Source: Turneriella sp942492915
GTDB taxonomy: Bacteria; Spirochaetota; Leptospiria; Turneriellales; Turneriellaceae
DNA length: 64,000 bases
NCBI GenBank assembly: GCA_942492915.1
Contig: OW818662.1
Coordinates: 1,426,001 to 1,490,000 of the forward strand
Direction of reading: 5' to 3'
Shown here: positions 49,843 through 58,421 of the stretch, piece by piece
How positions within the stretch are numbered: position 1 is the first letter of the stretch
Layout of the letters: each line of letters starts with the position of its first letter
Made by a program: the position numbers and the translations under genes
The notes under the pieces: generated by a model
Seen by the model: only the letters and a program-made list of their open reading frames with translations
The model's database searches: none
Told to the model about the DNA's origin: nothing

Positions 49843-51116
49843 GCGGGCAAACGGAAGTTTTTCATCGGATAGCGCGCGCACAGCGCTGCGACACGCTGTT
49901 TTGCGGCCGCGATTGCCGATTCGCTGCCTTTGCCATCGAGCACGTCGGCAATGATATTGGCGGTTTCGACAAATTCTGCCTTGTCAAAGCCGCGCGTGGT
50001 GAGTGCAGGTGACCCGAGGCGAATGCCGCTCGCGATCGCCGGCTTGTTCTTGTCGTAAGGCAGCATGTTCTTGTTGGTCGTGATATTTGCTGCTTCGAGC
50101 ATTGCCTGCGCATCTTTGCCCGTAATACCTTTTGTATCGAACGTGTTCACGATCATCAGGTGATTATCTGTGCCGCCCGAAACCAGCGTAAAACCGCGTG
50201 CGAGCAGCTGCTGCGCGAGAGCCCTGGCGTTATCCAGAATGCGCTGTTGGTAGACTTTGAACTGCGGCTCCAGTGCCTCGCCGAACGCCGCGGCTTTTGC
50301 AGCGATCACGTGCATGAGCGGACCGCCCTGCACTCCCGGGAAAACGCGCGAGTTAATTATCTTGATAATATCTTCGCTGTTCGTCAGAATAATACCGCCG
50401 CGCGGACCGCGCAGCGTTTTGTGCGTTGTCGAGGTGACAATATCTGCGTGATCAAGCGGTGACGGATGTAATCCTGCTGCAACAAGGCCCGCAATGTGCG
50501 CCATATCAACCATAACTTTCGCACCGACCTGGTCGGCGATATTGCGAAAGCGCGCAAAGTCGATAATCCGCGGGTACGCCGAAGCGCCGACAATAATCAT
50601 GCGGGGCCGGTGCTCGTGCGCAAGTTTTTCGACGCGTTCATAGTCGATCAGGTGCGTCGATTCGTCGACACCGTAAGCGACGGGTTTGTAGTACAGACCC
50701 GAAAAATTCACTGCGCTGCCGTGCGTGAGATGGCCGCCGTGCGCGAGGTCCATACCCAGAAAGGTGTCGCCGGGCTGCAGCACAGCATAAAAGGCCGCGA
50801 GATTGGCTGAGGCCCCCGAATGCGGTTGCACATTGGCATAACGTGCGCCAAAGACTTTCTTGAGGCGTTCGATGGCGAGGGTTTCGACCATGTCGGCAGG
50901 GCCGCAGCCACCGTAATAGCGCTTAGCCGGATAACCCTCGGCATATTTGTTCGTGAGAGTCGAAGTGTAGGCCTCGAGCACGCGTTGCGAGACGAAATTT
51001 TCAGAAGCAATCAGCTCAAGATGCGATTCCTGGCGGTCGTCTTCGGCGACGAGCGCCGCGTTTAGCTCAGCATCTTGCGCTGCAATCAGGGGGTATGCCA
51101 TAGCAGCAGAAACCAT
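49839..51116 (-). CDS. glyA: Serine hydroxymethyltransferase
   Basis: Converts serine and tetrahydrofolate to glycine and methylene-tetrahydrofolate with PLP. Start options are ATG 51146, 51116 or 51101; family length (about 417-425) favours 51116 or 51101. Signatures: ELIASENFVSQRVLEAYTSTLTNKYAEGYPAKRYYGGC near the N-terminus, VDMAHIAGLVAAG, and the PLP-lysine segment STTHKTLRGPRGGIIL. All catalytic residues appear present. It is the first gene of the run glyA - cytochrome - lepB - VWA/FHA - TraB. Divergent from sucB. A link with folP, the other folate gene in this window, is metabolic only. Confidence 0.96.
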   Translation of the reverse strand: MVSAAMAYPLIAAQDAELNAALVAEDDRQESHLELIASENFVSQRVLEAYTSTLTNKYAEGYPAKRYYGGCGPADMVETLAIERLKKVFGARYANVQPHSGASANLAAFYAVLQPGDTFLGMDLAHGGHLTHGSAVNFSGLYYKPVAYGVDESTHLIDYERVEKLAHEHRPRMIIVGASAYPRIIDFARFRNIADQVGAKVMVDMAHIAGLVAAGLHPSPLDHADIVTSTTHKTLRGPRGGIILTNSEDIIKIINSRVFPGVQGGPLMHVIAAKAAAFGEALEPQFKVYQQRILDNARALAQQLLARGFTLVSGGTDNHLMIVNTFDTKGITGKDAQAMLEAANITTNKNMLPYDKNKPAIASGIRLGSPALTTRGFDKAEFVETANIIADVLDGKGSESAIAAAKQRVAALCARYPMKNFRLPA

Positions 51117-51197
51117 TTTCCCGACACGCCGCAAACGAAAATACACCTGATATTGATCTATTCTTGACGCGACAGGTCAAAGATTGGTCACCCAACC

Positions 51198-52439
51198 ATG
51201 GCAGACGTTGAAGTAAAAATTCCGGCAATGGGCGAATCCATCAGCGAAGGTACAATATCGCGGTGGTTCAAGAAAGAAGGTGAAGCAATCAAAGCCGATG
51301 AGGCATTATTTGAAATTGAGACGGATAAAGTGACGCAAGAAATCTACGCCCCCGTCGGCGGGGTTGTCAAGAAGCTACAGAAGGCGCAGGGCGCCAACGC
51401 TTCGGTCGGCGAAACCGTCGCGATCATCGACTCTTCGGCGACCGCGGCAGCAACGCCCGAAAAACCGGCCCCCGCTACCGCGCCACCGTCTGCAGCGGCC
51501 CCTGCTGCCGGCAAACCACAGAGCATGGCACAAACCGTACCGCCGGCAGCCAAGAAGATTGCCACTGAAAATAATATTGATACCTCTGCGATTGCAGGGT
51601 CGGGCAAGCATGGCCAGGTAACGAAAGGCGACGTGCTCGACGCTGTGGCATCATCAGCGGGCAAGCCTTCCGCCCCTGCTGCTGCGGCACCGGCAGCCCC
51701 GGCACGGGTTATTCTAAAAACTCCCGGCGAGCGCGAGACCGTTCAGCCGATGTCGCGCCTGCGCCGTGCGATAGCGGAGCGCCTCGTTTCGGCGCAGCAG
51801 ACCGCCGCGATTCTGACGACGTTCAACGAAGTCGACATGAAGCCCGCGATGGATCTGCGCGCAAAACACAACGACGACTTTCAGAAGAAATACGGCGTCA
51901 AAATCGGCTTCATGAGCCTTTTCACGAAGGCCGTGGTCAGCGCGCTTAAAGAAGTGCCCGCAATCAACGCCGAGATTCGAGGCACCGACGTGGTCTACAA
52001 GAACTACTTCGACATTGGTGTGGCCGTCGGTGGTCCGAGGGGGCTCGTCGTGCCCATCGTGCGCAACGCAGACCAACTCAATTTTTCTGAAATAGAAGTT
52101 GAAATCAGCCGGCTGGCGACGCGCGTGAAAGAAGGCAGTATTACGCTGCCCGAAATGGAAGGCGGCACGTTCACTATTTCGAACGGCGGCATTTACGGCT
52201 CCATGATGTCGACGCCGATTCTGAATCCTCCGCAGAGCGGAATTCTCGGCATGCACAATATCGTGAAGCGCGCCGTTGTCGTCTCAGAAAATGGCAGCGA
52301 TAAAATTGAGATCCGCCCGATGATGTATATTGCCCTTTCGTACGACCACCGTATCGTCGATGGTAAAGAAGCAGTGACGTTTCTGGTGAAGGTCAAACAG
52401 GCGATCGAAGATCCGGTGCGCCTGCTGCTCGGCGTCTAA
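51198..52439 (+). CDS. sucB: Dihydrolipoyl succinyltransferase, E2 of 2-oxoglutarate dehydrogenase
   Basis: A 413-residue E2 core protein. Lipoyl domain: VKIPAMGESISEGTISRW with lipoyl-lysine K44 in ETDKVTQ. A Pro/Ala linker (about 80-112) leads to the peripheral-subunit-binding domain (AAKKIATENNIDTSAIAGSGKHG). A second linker precedes the catalytic domain, ending YDHRIVDGKEAV with His384 and Asp388. MGESISEG and the catalytic-domain sequence (PRGLVVPIVRNAD, MSTPILNPPQSGILGMH) are typical of SucB rather than AceF. The E1 and E3 genes are not adjacent. Begins 51 bases from the glyA open frame on the opposite strand. Confidence 0.94.
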   Translation: MADVEVKIPAMGESISEGTISRWFKKEGEAIKADEALFEIETDKVTQEIYAPVGGVVKKLQKAQGANASVGETVAIIDSSATAAATPEKPAPATAPPSAAAPAAGKPQSMAQTVPPAAKKIATENNIDTSAIAGSGKHGQVTKGDVLDAVASSAGKPSAPAAAAPAAPARVILKTPGERETVQPMSRLRRAIAERLVSAQQTAAILTTFNEVDMKPAMDLRAKHNDDFQKKYGVKIGFMSLFTKAVVSALKEVPAINAEIRGTDVVYKNYFDIGVAVGGPRGLVVPIVRNADQLNFSEIEVEISRLATRVKEGSITLPEMEGGTFTISNGGIYGSMMSTPILNPPQSGILGMHNIVKRAVVVSENGSDKIEIRPMMYIALSYDHRIVDGKEAVTFLVKVKQAIEDPVRLLLGV

Positions 52440-52450
52440 GGTATGTAACC

Positions 52451-52485
52451 GCCGCGGGAAACGGCTAAGGCCAGCATCCCGCGGC
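52451..52485. other. GC-rich inverted repeat between sucB and the sulfatase gene
   Basis: GCCGCGGGA (52451-52459) and TCCCGCGGC (52477-52485) are exact reverse complements with a 17-base loop, close behind the sucB stop and covering the sulfatase stop. It could end transcription from both sides, but lacks a clear T-run. Confidence 0.4.
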
Positions 52486-54426
52486 GCAGAACTTGTTGTA
52501 ACTTTTTATCAGACCCGGTTGCGCAGAGTAGAATTTCTGCAGCGCTGCGTACTGTGGCGCGGCAGTGTCACACGGCAGTAATTTTTGTTCGGCCGCATCG
52601 CTGACCAGATCAAAATTACGGCAGCTCTTGCTCGCGTGCAGAATCTGCATCTTGCGCAGGTCACGGCCGACCGAGGTAAGTGTGTTTTCGTTGCCATAGG
52701 TAAAAATATAATTGCGCCGCAGTTTTCCCCGCAGCACCGACTCACCCTGAAAGCGTTCGCCGCGGTAAGAAACTCCCATTGCATCGAGCAGCGTCGGCAC
52801 AATATCCGCGTGCACAGTTGGCACTGTGATTAGTTTAGGCTCGATAAGCTTCGGCGAATAGATGACGAGCGGCGACGCAATGTTTTCGTTGTAACTCTCA
52901 CCCGAATGCACCCGATTTCCAGGGTGTTGGTAAAAAGCTTCACCGTGATCGCCCACAATAACAACTATCGTATGCTCCAGACGCCCGCTCGCCTCGAGGG
53001 ACGAAATAATCTTTTCGATCAACTGATCCTGCGCGTAGAGGTTATTGATGTAACGGTCACGCGATGACATCGGCTGTATTATTCGGTACCCGACGCCGAT
53101 ATCCGGGTATGGCCAATGGCCGACAAATGTGTAATACACACCCATAAACGGTTCTCGCACCATGCGTACACGTTCATTAAAATGCGCTACGCTTTCAAAT
53201 TCATCGCGCGCCGGCGTGGGCCCTGCTTTGTACTCTCGTAGATGCTTCAGCACATTGTAGTCCTGCAGGTCAGTGAAGCCGCGGTTCTTGAACCAAGCAC
53301 GCGGAAAATACCAGTTGAGATCGGCCGGGGTCACGAGAAACGGCGTGTAGTCCCGCCCAAGAATATCAATGAGGTGCGGCACGTTCAGGTCGCGCTCCAT
53401 CGAGTAAAACCGCGTTTCGGGACTCTCGTAAAGGCCGGAAAAAATGGAAAATATTGAGCGGGGCGAACTGTTGTTTGAGGCGAAGTGCTGCGCAAAATGC
53501 AACGACTTCGCGGCCAGCGCATGCAGGTATGGCATCGGCATGCGGCCGCCCGCATATTTCTGCTGGTCAAAAATATACTCGCGCGCCGTGCTCTCGAGAA
53601 TAATCACCACAATGTTTGCTTTGACTTTGTCCCGCGACGGTTTTGTGTCAGGTGAGGATCTCTGATCGTAAAAAATCGGGTCGTTAAAGGCGACGTTTGC
53701 GCTCGCCATCGAGGCCTTTGCCGCAGGTGCGCGTGCAATCGTCAGGCTGCGCCAGGTGTTCGCCAGAAAATACACATGCGGACTCTGCAGAAGCTCTTGC
53801 GGCGTGCGGCGAGCGGGTGTCAGCTCTGACATGCCCAGAAAAACTCCCGCCAAAGTGATGGTCAGCGCAATGCCCTGCAGCGGCAGCCTCCGGTGCCGGG
53901 ATAACATCACCAGAAAAACACCCTGCGGTACAACAATAGCCAGATAGTCGCGCCAGGTGAGCAGCGCGGCGAAGTCCCTGAGGCTTAGAATCGTAAAGAA
54001 CTCCACAAAGATGCTCCAGGTGAACCCGGTATTCATGGTGAAGAGTAAGTTGAGATGCGAGCCCAGCACCAGCGAATGCCAGAGCAGAGCCAGTGAGCAC
54101 GCTATTCGCCCGAGGCCCCCCATTGGGGATGGAGCCGATAGACCGCGTGCATCCTCTGCAACTCGCTTCGAAAACGCCAGATGCACCAGCGCGTACAGCG
54201 ATACGAACACGATAAGTAGAAGGATATCGTACGCGAGACCCGAAATTATACCGACGATGAGCCAAAAATCCCGTTTAATGCCAAGCGGCGGTGCTTCTGA
54301 TATGAAGAGTCCGATGACGAGCAACACACGGTAGAGGATTCCCGCAGCAAAAAAGACCTGCAAAAATGCCTGAAATCCCCCCTGTGTAAACGGGGCGGCA
54401 AATGCACGGGATATGCGTTTAAACAT
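52465..54426 (-). CDS. Membrane sulfatase, LTA-synthase-like phosphoglycerol/phosphoethanolamine transferase family
   Basis: A 653-residue protein. Five or so N-terminal membrane helices (AFLQVFFAAGILYRVLLVIGLF, FWLIVGIISGLAYDILLLIVFVSLYALVHLAF, and others to about 205) anchor an extracytoplasmic sulfatase-fold domain (about 265-560). The nucleophile is Thr in VVIILESTAREYIFD. Metal/substrate segments are visible: HFASNNSSPRSIFSIFSGLYES, IVGDHGEAFYQHPG, HSGESYNENIASPLVIYSP. A role in decorating envelope glycolipid or lipid A with phosphoglycerol or phosphoethanolamine is likely for the family; the substrate is open. The start shares one base with the SpoIIE phosphatase stop (TGATG), so they are translated together. 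Confidence 0.84.
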   Translation of the reverse strand: MFKRISRAFAAPFTQGGFQAFLQVFFAAGILYRVLLVIGLFISEAPPLGIKRDFWLIVGIISGLAYDILLLIVFVSLYALVHLAFSKRVAEDARGLSAPSPMGGLGRIACSLALLWHSLVLGSHLNLLFTMNTGFTWSIFVEFFTILSLRDFAALLTWRDYLAIVVPQGVFLVMLSRHRRLPLQGIALTITLAGVFLGMSELTPARRTPQELLQSPHVYFLANTWRSLTIARAPAAKASMASANVAFNDPIFYDQRSSPDTKPSRDKVKANIVVIILESTAREYIFDQQKYAGGRMPMPYLHALAAKSLHFAQHFASNNSSPRSIFSIFSGLYESPETRFYSMERDLNVPHLIDILGRDYTPFLVTPADLNWYFPRAWFKNRGFTDLQDYNVLKHLREYKAGPTPARDEFESVAHFNERVRMVREPFMGVYYTFVGHWPYPDIGVGYRIIQPMSSRDRYINNLYAQDQLIEKIISSLEASGRLEHTIVVIVGDHGEAFYQHPGNRVHSGESYNENIASPLVIYSPKLIEPKLITVPTVHADIVPTLLDAMGVSYRGERFQGESVLRGKLRRNYIFTYGNENTLTSVGRDLRKMQILHASKSCRNFDLVSDAAEQKLLPCDTAAPQYAALQKFYSAQPGLIKSYNKFCAAGCWP

Positions 54427-55997
54427 CAGGGCAAGTCAGTAATGAGTAAAGTGACATCGTCAGAAAATTTTTCTGTACCCGAAAATTCTGTGACACGGCG
54501 GTAGATTTCAGAAAGCACGAGAGCCGGGGGTTCTGTGCGTAATTCGGCGAGTGAAGCCTCAAACCGCTCCATGCCATATTCTTCGCGGGCACTGTTCTTC
54601 TGCTCCATAATGCCGTCGGTAAAAAGTATCAGCCGCGTACCTGCAGGATACGCGATCTTCTTAAATTCATACGGGGCGCTGATAAACGAACCGATGACAG
54701 TACCCGTCGCTTCCAGCGGCAAGAAGGCGGCTTTACCGCTCTGCAACAGGCAAGGTACGTGGCCACCGTTGGCAAATTCTATCGTGCGGGCAATGGGGTC
54801 GATCAGCAGAATCACGCCCGTCAGATAATGGTTGGTCGTAACCTGTTTCATCGCCTCGGAAAGTTTTTTGAGTATCTCGCCCGCATTCGTGCGTGTGAGA
54901 TCCTGACTACCGAGGGACATCTTGCACATTGCGCCAACGAGCGCGCTCGGCACCCCATGGCCTGAAATATCGGCAATAAAGATAAAGATACGCCCGTCTG
55001 GCAACTGGGCATAATCGTACAGGTCGCCTGAAACTTCATGGCAGGGACGATACAGTGTCGCCATCTGAAGGTTATCAACTTCGTTACTCGACGGCAGCAT
55101 CGCCTGCTGCACTTCGGTCGCCAGTTCAAGTTCGTGCAGCATAATCTCTGACTTGGCCTTGATCTCTTTTGTACGCGCCTCGACCATTTGCTCAAGGTTG
55201 TGCGCATACGCCTTCAGCTCGGCGTGCGCACGTTCGAGATCTTTTTCGAGGTTCTCGAGTTTTTTGAAGATATCGAGACTGCCACGATCGAGATTCAGAT
55301 CTTTCTGCCGGCGAAATCGACTGATAAAAAAAGCAAGCAAAGGTACGACAAGCAACAAGATCGCCGTCTTGAAAATCGCATGCCCGGTTAGATTTTTGGC
55401 GAAAGCCTCGGGTCTCGTGAGGGCGATATAAATCACCGAGTCGAGCATCATGGTCGCCCAGAGCGCGGCGAGCATGGTGATCCAAAGAGGCAGTCGTTTC
55501 AGGTTGTTGACGAGAAACTGAAAAAGCACCACGGCCAGAAACAAATCGAAGACCGTATTTACCACAGAGACGCCGATATTGAAAACCCGCGGTTCAAGCA
55601 CCTGGTTCGTGAGCGCCCAGTCAGAGGCCTGCTGGTAGATACCTTTCGTATTGTAGAGATAGACCTGCGCAATGATCAGCAAGACCTGGCAGCCGATCGA
55701 GATCATAATTACCTTGCGCGCCTCGTTGATGCCCTCGGCTATATAGACAAAAAGTAATGCCGCAAATATGATCGTATAGATGCCCGATGACAGCCTGAAT
55801 TTATAGACCACATCACCGAAAGTCACGCTCGTGCTGAAATTCAGCCCGCCCGCAAAAAAAGAAATAAACCAGAGAAACGCAATGTACACGAGAAAGGGTT
55901 CGCGAAATCCCCTGCCCCGCAGAATCTGCAGCGGCCAGGTGGGCATTATCAGCAAAACCATGGTCAACAAGAAGACGGTCAGCGTCATTGCATCCAC
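54426..55997 (-). CDS. Membrane-tethered SpoIIE/RsbU-type serine phosphatase
   Basis: A 523-residue protein. Residues 1-225 form about seven membrane helices (LTVFLLTMVLLIMP, PFLVYIAFLWFISFF, GIYTIIFAALLFVYIAEG, VIMISIGCQVLLIIAQVYLY, VVNTVFDLFLAVVLFQFLV, PLWITMLAALWATMML, AILLLVVPLLAFFISRF). A coiled-coil linker (LENLEKDLERAHAELKAYAHNLEQ) leads to a PP2C domain: ELATEVQQAMLP, GDLYDYAQLPDGRIFIFIADISGHGVPSAL, LFTDGIMEQKNS and FSDDVTLL. Such phosphatases act on anti-sigma antagonist proteins. It is coupled to the sulfatase gene downstream, so the pair may link envelope sensing with envelope modification (inference). The membrane input is not one I can name. Confidence 0.88.
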   Translation of the reverse strand: MDAMTLTVFLLTMVLLIMPTWPLQILRGRGFREPFLVYIAFLWFISFFAGGLNFSTSVTFGDVVYKFRLSSGIYTIIFAALLFVYIAEGINEARKVIMISIGCQVLLIIAQVYLYNTKGIYQQASDWALTNQVLEPRVFNIGVSVVNTVFDLFLAVVLFQFLVNNLKRLPLWITMLAALWATMMLDSVIYIALTRPEAFAKNLTGHAIFKTAILLLVVPLLAFFISRFRRQKDLNLDRGSLDIFKKLENLEKDLERAHAELKAYAHNLEQMVEARTKEIKAKSEIMLHELELATEVQQAMLPSSNEVDNLQMATLYRPCHEVSGDLYDYAQLPDGRIFIFIADISGHGVPSALVGAMCKMSLGSQDLTRTNAGEILKKLSEAMKQVTTNHYLTGVILLIDPIARTIEFANGGHVPCLLQSGKAAFLPLEATGTVIGSFISAPYEFKKIAYPAGTRLILFTDGIMEQKNSAREEYGMERFEASLAELRTEPPALVLSEIYRRVTEFSGTEKFSDDVTLLITDLP

Positions 55998-56119
55998 ACC
56001 GCTGCTTCAGATAGCTCGGCCACAGCGCAAAGAACAAAAGCGGGCCCCCGTAGTCAACCGCTGCCCCCGCATTCGAATGAATCCCCATTCTGCTTGACGC
56101 GATTTGCGAGACATGAATC

Positions 56120-56899
56120 TTGCAGACCGTGGGAAAGTTTGCCAAACCAGATGACCGCACACGCCAATCGGCTGAATGGCTGGCACGCAACCTGAAATTT
56201 CTTCCTGATTCACTGTTTGATATTTTATCTTCGTATTTTCGTCTTGAAGTTGAAGGAATAGAAAACCTGCCCGACGGGGGCCGCGGGCGCATGCTTGTCG
56301 TACCCAACCACTCGAATGCAATCGGATTTGACGCGTTCATGATGGTCATGGCTCTCAAGCGCTTTACCCGCCGGGTACCGCGGGTGATGGGCCACAATTT
56401 TTGGTTCAGCAACGGCTTTTCTGCAGCCTTCAGCCGGCGTTGGGGCGTATTTCCCGCCGATCTCAAAGAAGGCCTGAATAACCTGCGAGACGGCCACATC
56501 GTCGTTATTTTTCCCGAAGGTGCAGAGGGAAACTTTAAGGTCTCTTCCAGCATGTATAAGATGGTCGATTTTAATCCGGGTTTCGTACCGCTCGCGATCA
56601 TGCAGCAGGCCCCCGTTGTGCCAGCAGCGATCATCGGCGCCGAAGAAAGTAACATCAATCTCGCAAAGATTGACTGGTTTAAAGATCTCATCGGCGCCAG
56701 CATTCCATTGCCTCTGAATTTTGTGCCGTTTCCCGCAAAATGGAAAATAAAATTTCTGAGCCCGATCGACTTTAGTAAATACAACAAGAAAGACATCAAA
56801 GACGCACGCTTCGTCAAAGAAATTAACCAGAATATCCGTTACCGCATTCAGCATGAACTGAACAATGAAGTGATGAAGCGTAACGTCGCCTTTCGCTAG
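56120..56899 (+). CDS. Lysophospholipid acyltransferase-like protein (PlsC fold, HX6D variant)
   Basis: About 255-260 residues; the start is a TTG at 56120 or the GTG at 56129, no ATG fits. Catalytic motif VVPNHSNAIGFDAF has histidine and aspartate six residues apart (HX6D), instead of the usual four; this spacing is also found in MGAT/plant-type acyltransferases. FPEGAEGNFK is the second motif and MVDFNPGFVPLAI the acceptor region. It has no membrane anchor of its own and probably associates peripherally. It would acylate a lysolipid or glycerol-type acceptor. Divergent from the SpoIIE gene and 26 bases before a CBS-domain gene. Confidence 0.78.
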   Translation: MQTVGKFAKPDDRTRQSAEWLARNLKFLPDSLFDILSSYFRLEVEGIENLPDGGRGRMLVVPNHSNAIGFDAFMMVMALKRFTRRVPRVMGHNFWFSNGFSAAFSRRWGVFPADLKEGLNNLRDGHIVVIFPEGAEGNFKVSSSMYKMVDFNPGFVPLAIMQQAPVVPAAIIGAEESNINLAKIDWFKDLIGASIPLPLNFVPFPAKWKIKFLSPIDFSKYNKKDIKDARFVKEINQNIRYRIQHELNNEVMKRNVAFR

Positions 56900-56925
56900 A
56901 ACCGAATCGTAAAAAGAGGAAATCC

Positions 56926-57411
56926 GTGACCGAAAATAATTCTGACGCAACCGAAGAAAAGAAGCTCAATTCGCTACACCAGCGTCTGTCGAGAATTCGC
57001 CACACCCGCGTGGCCGATGTAATGAAGCGCGACGTCATTACTCTCGACGCGAACGACCTGCTCGCTACAGCAGCACGCACCCTCATCGAGAACAAGATTC
57101 ACGGAGTGATCGTCATGAAAGACGGTAAACCATGGTCGGTGTTAAGCGCATTCGACCTGCTGCACAAGAGTTATGTCGAAAGTTTTTCTGACAAGATGGA
57201 TTATCTGCGTTCATCACTATCCAGTCTCATTGAGAAGCCGCTGCTCCACTCACTAAAACCGTCCGATTCGCTAGACTCGGCCGCGCGGCTCTTTACGACT
57301 TACGGGCAGCGTACGATTCCCGTGATCGAGGGAGACACCCTTGTCGGTGTCATCGCCATCGCCGACCTCATTCGCGCCTACGGCCGCCTTGTCGGCGAAT
57401 CTGGCATCTGA
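56926..57411 (+). CDS. CBS-domain pair protein
   Basis: A 161-residue cytoplasmic protein starting at GTG 56926 behind GAGGAAATCC. It consists of two tandem CBS motifs: the first around VADVMKRDVITLDANDLLATAARTLIENKIHGVIVMKDGKPWSVLSAFDLL, the second around LLHSLKPSDSLDSAARLFTTYGQRTIPVIEGDTLVGVIAIADLI. Such pairs bind adenosine nucleotides and regulate a partner. No catalytic domain is attached. It precedes hpt by 11 bases, and a purine-nucleotide link with hpt is plausible; that is inference from position. Confidence 0.88.
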   Translation: MTENNSDATEEKKLNSLHQRLSRIRHTRVADVMKRDVITLDANDLLATAARTLIENKIHGVIVMKDGKPWSVLSAFDLLHKSYVESFSDKMDYLRSSLSSLIEKPLLHSLKPSDSLDSAARLFTTYGQRTIPVIEGDTLVGVIAIADLIRAYGRLVGESGI

Positions 57412-57422
57412 ATTTCACCATT

Positions 57423-57989
57423 ATGTACGAACCTGTTCCCCCGCTCATCGATAAAGAAACGCTTGCGCGCCGCATCAGCGAACTCGGCCAACAGATCACA
57501 GCCGACTATACCGATAAGAGCCACGTGATGGTCGTAGGAGCGTTGCGGGGCTGTTTTGTGTTTATGGCCGATCTGATACGCGCAATTGAGATGCCGGTCA
57601 GGGTAGATTTCATGGAAATATCGAGCTACGGCAGTGCGACAACGTCTTCTGGCAACATCAAGATACTCAAAGACCTGAGCGACGACGTGCACGGCGAACA
57701 CGTGGTCATCGCCGAAGATATCATCGACACAGGCCTCACGCTGCAGAGCATGATTGACCTGCTCAAGGGACGCGGAGTCGCATCGGTTGAAGTTGCAACG
57801 CTGCTCATCAAACCTAAGAATGTCGCTGCGCAGCGCAAACTCATCTATCCGGTCAAATACCGCGCGTTTGAAGTTACCGATGAATTTGTCGTCGGCATGG
57901 GCATGGACTACAAAGGTTATATGCGCAATCTGCCCTATATCGCGCAGGTCACCGATGCACAGCAGCTGAAACTTTTTGACGGTGAATAA
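57423..57989 (+). CDS. hpt: Hypoxanthine phosphoribosyltransferase
   Basis: Purine salvage: hypoxanthine (or guanine) plus PRPP to nucleotide. 188 residues. The PRPP loop is VVIAEDIIDTGLTL (acidic pair E-D kept); the flexible loop lies in MEISSYGSATTSSGNIKILKDL; and the C-terminal base-binding part is FVVGMGMDYKGYMRNLPYIAQV, with the invariant YRNL-like YMRNL. Standard length and motifs for bacterial Hpt. Its last 14 bases overlap ruvX, which would share its mRNA. Confidence 0.95.
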   Translation: MYEPVPPLIDKETLARRISELGQQITADYTDKSHVMVVGALRGCFVFMADLIRAIEMPVRVDFMEISSYGSATTSSGNIKILKDLSDDVHGEHVVIAEDIIDTGLTLQSMIDLLKGRGVASVEVATLLIKPKNVAAQRKLIYPVKYRAFEVTDEFVVGMGMDYKGYMRNLPYIAQVTDAQQLKLFDGE

Positions 57990-58395
57990 CCCCGACCGAA
58001 TTCTGTGCATCGATTTCGGCCTGAAGTTTTTCGGCCTCGCAGTTGCCGACTTTCCGGGAATCACGGCGCGCGCGCTTGAAACGCTGCGCACCGACAAAGT
58101 GGAAATTTTTTCCGCACTCGCGGCGATCGTGCGCGCTGAGAACGTCACGCGCATGCTGCTCGGTTACCCTTATTCTGACACAGAGGGGGAGATTCACCGC
58201 AAGATACATGCTTTCCGTGATGAACTCGTCGCGCATTTTCCCACTATTCCGGTCGAGTATGTCGATGAATCGTACAGCAGCTCCGAAGCCGATGCTCTTG
58301 CCGAAGAGACCGGCATCGGGCGCGGTGGCAAAAAACGCAGCCAGGATTCGCAGGCTGCAAAGATTGTACTTCTCAGGTACCTGAATAACGGATAG
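57976..58395 (+). CDS. ruvX: RuvX/YqgF-type putative Holliday-junction resolvase
   Basis: A 139-residue RNase-H-fold protein. Start is a TTG at 57976 or the GTG at 57982, which gives a better fit to the family (NNPDRILCIDFGLKFFGLA). The first strand carries D in CIDFGLKFFGLAVAD; LLGYPY corresponds to the conserved GLP region; VDESYSSSEAD holds another acidic cluster; DSQAAKIVLLRYL near the C-terminus is typical. The family acts in pre-16S rRNA 5' processing. The start overlaps hpt by up to 14 bases, so it is translated from the same mRNA. Confidence 0.88.
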   Translation: MTVNNPDRILCIDFGLKFFGLAVADFPGITARALETLRTDKVEIFSALAAIVRAENVTRMLLGYPYSDTEGEIHRKIHAFRDELVAHFPTIPVEYVDESYSSSEADALAEETGIGRGGKKRSQDSQAAKIVLLRYLNNG

Positions 58396-58421
58396 CTGTT
58401 TTCATTTACGCCGCGTAGCGA

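Noticed and set aside
51117..51197. Possible glycine riboswitch upstream of glyA
   Set aside because: Short divergent gap with none of the conserved glycine aptamer sequences.
55813..56817. 334-codon minus-strand frame crossing the SpoIIE/acyltransferase gap
   Set aside because: Overlaps two well-supported genes and shows no family features.
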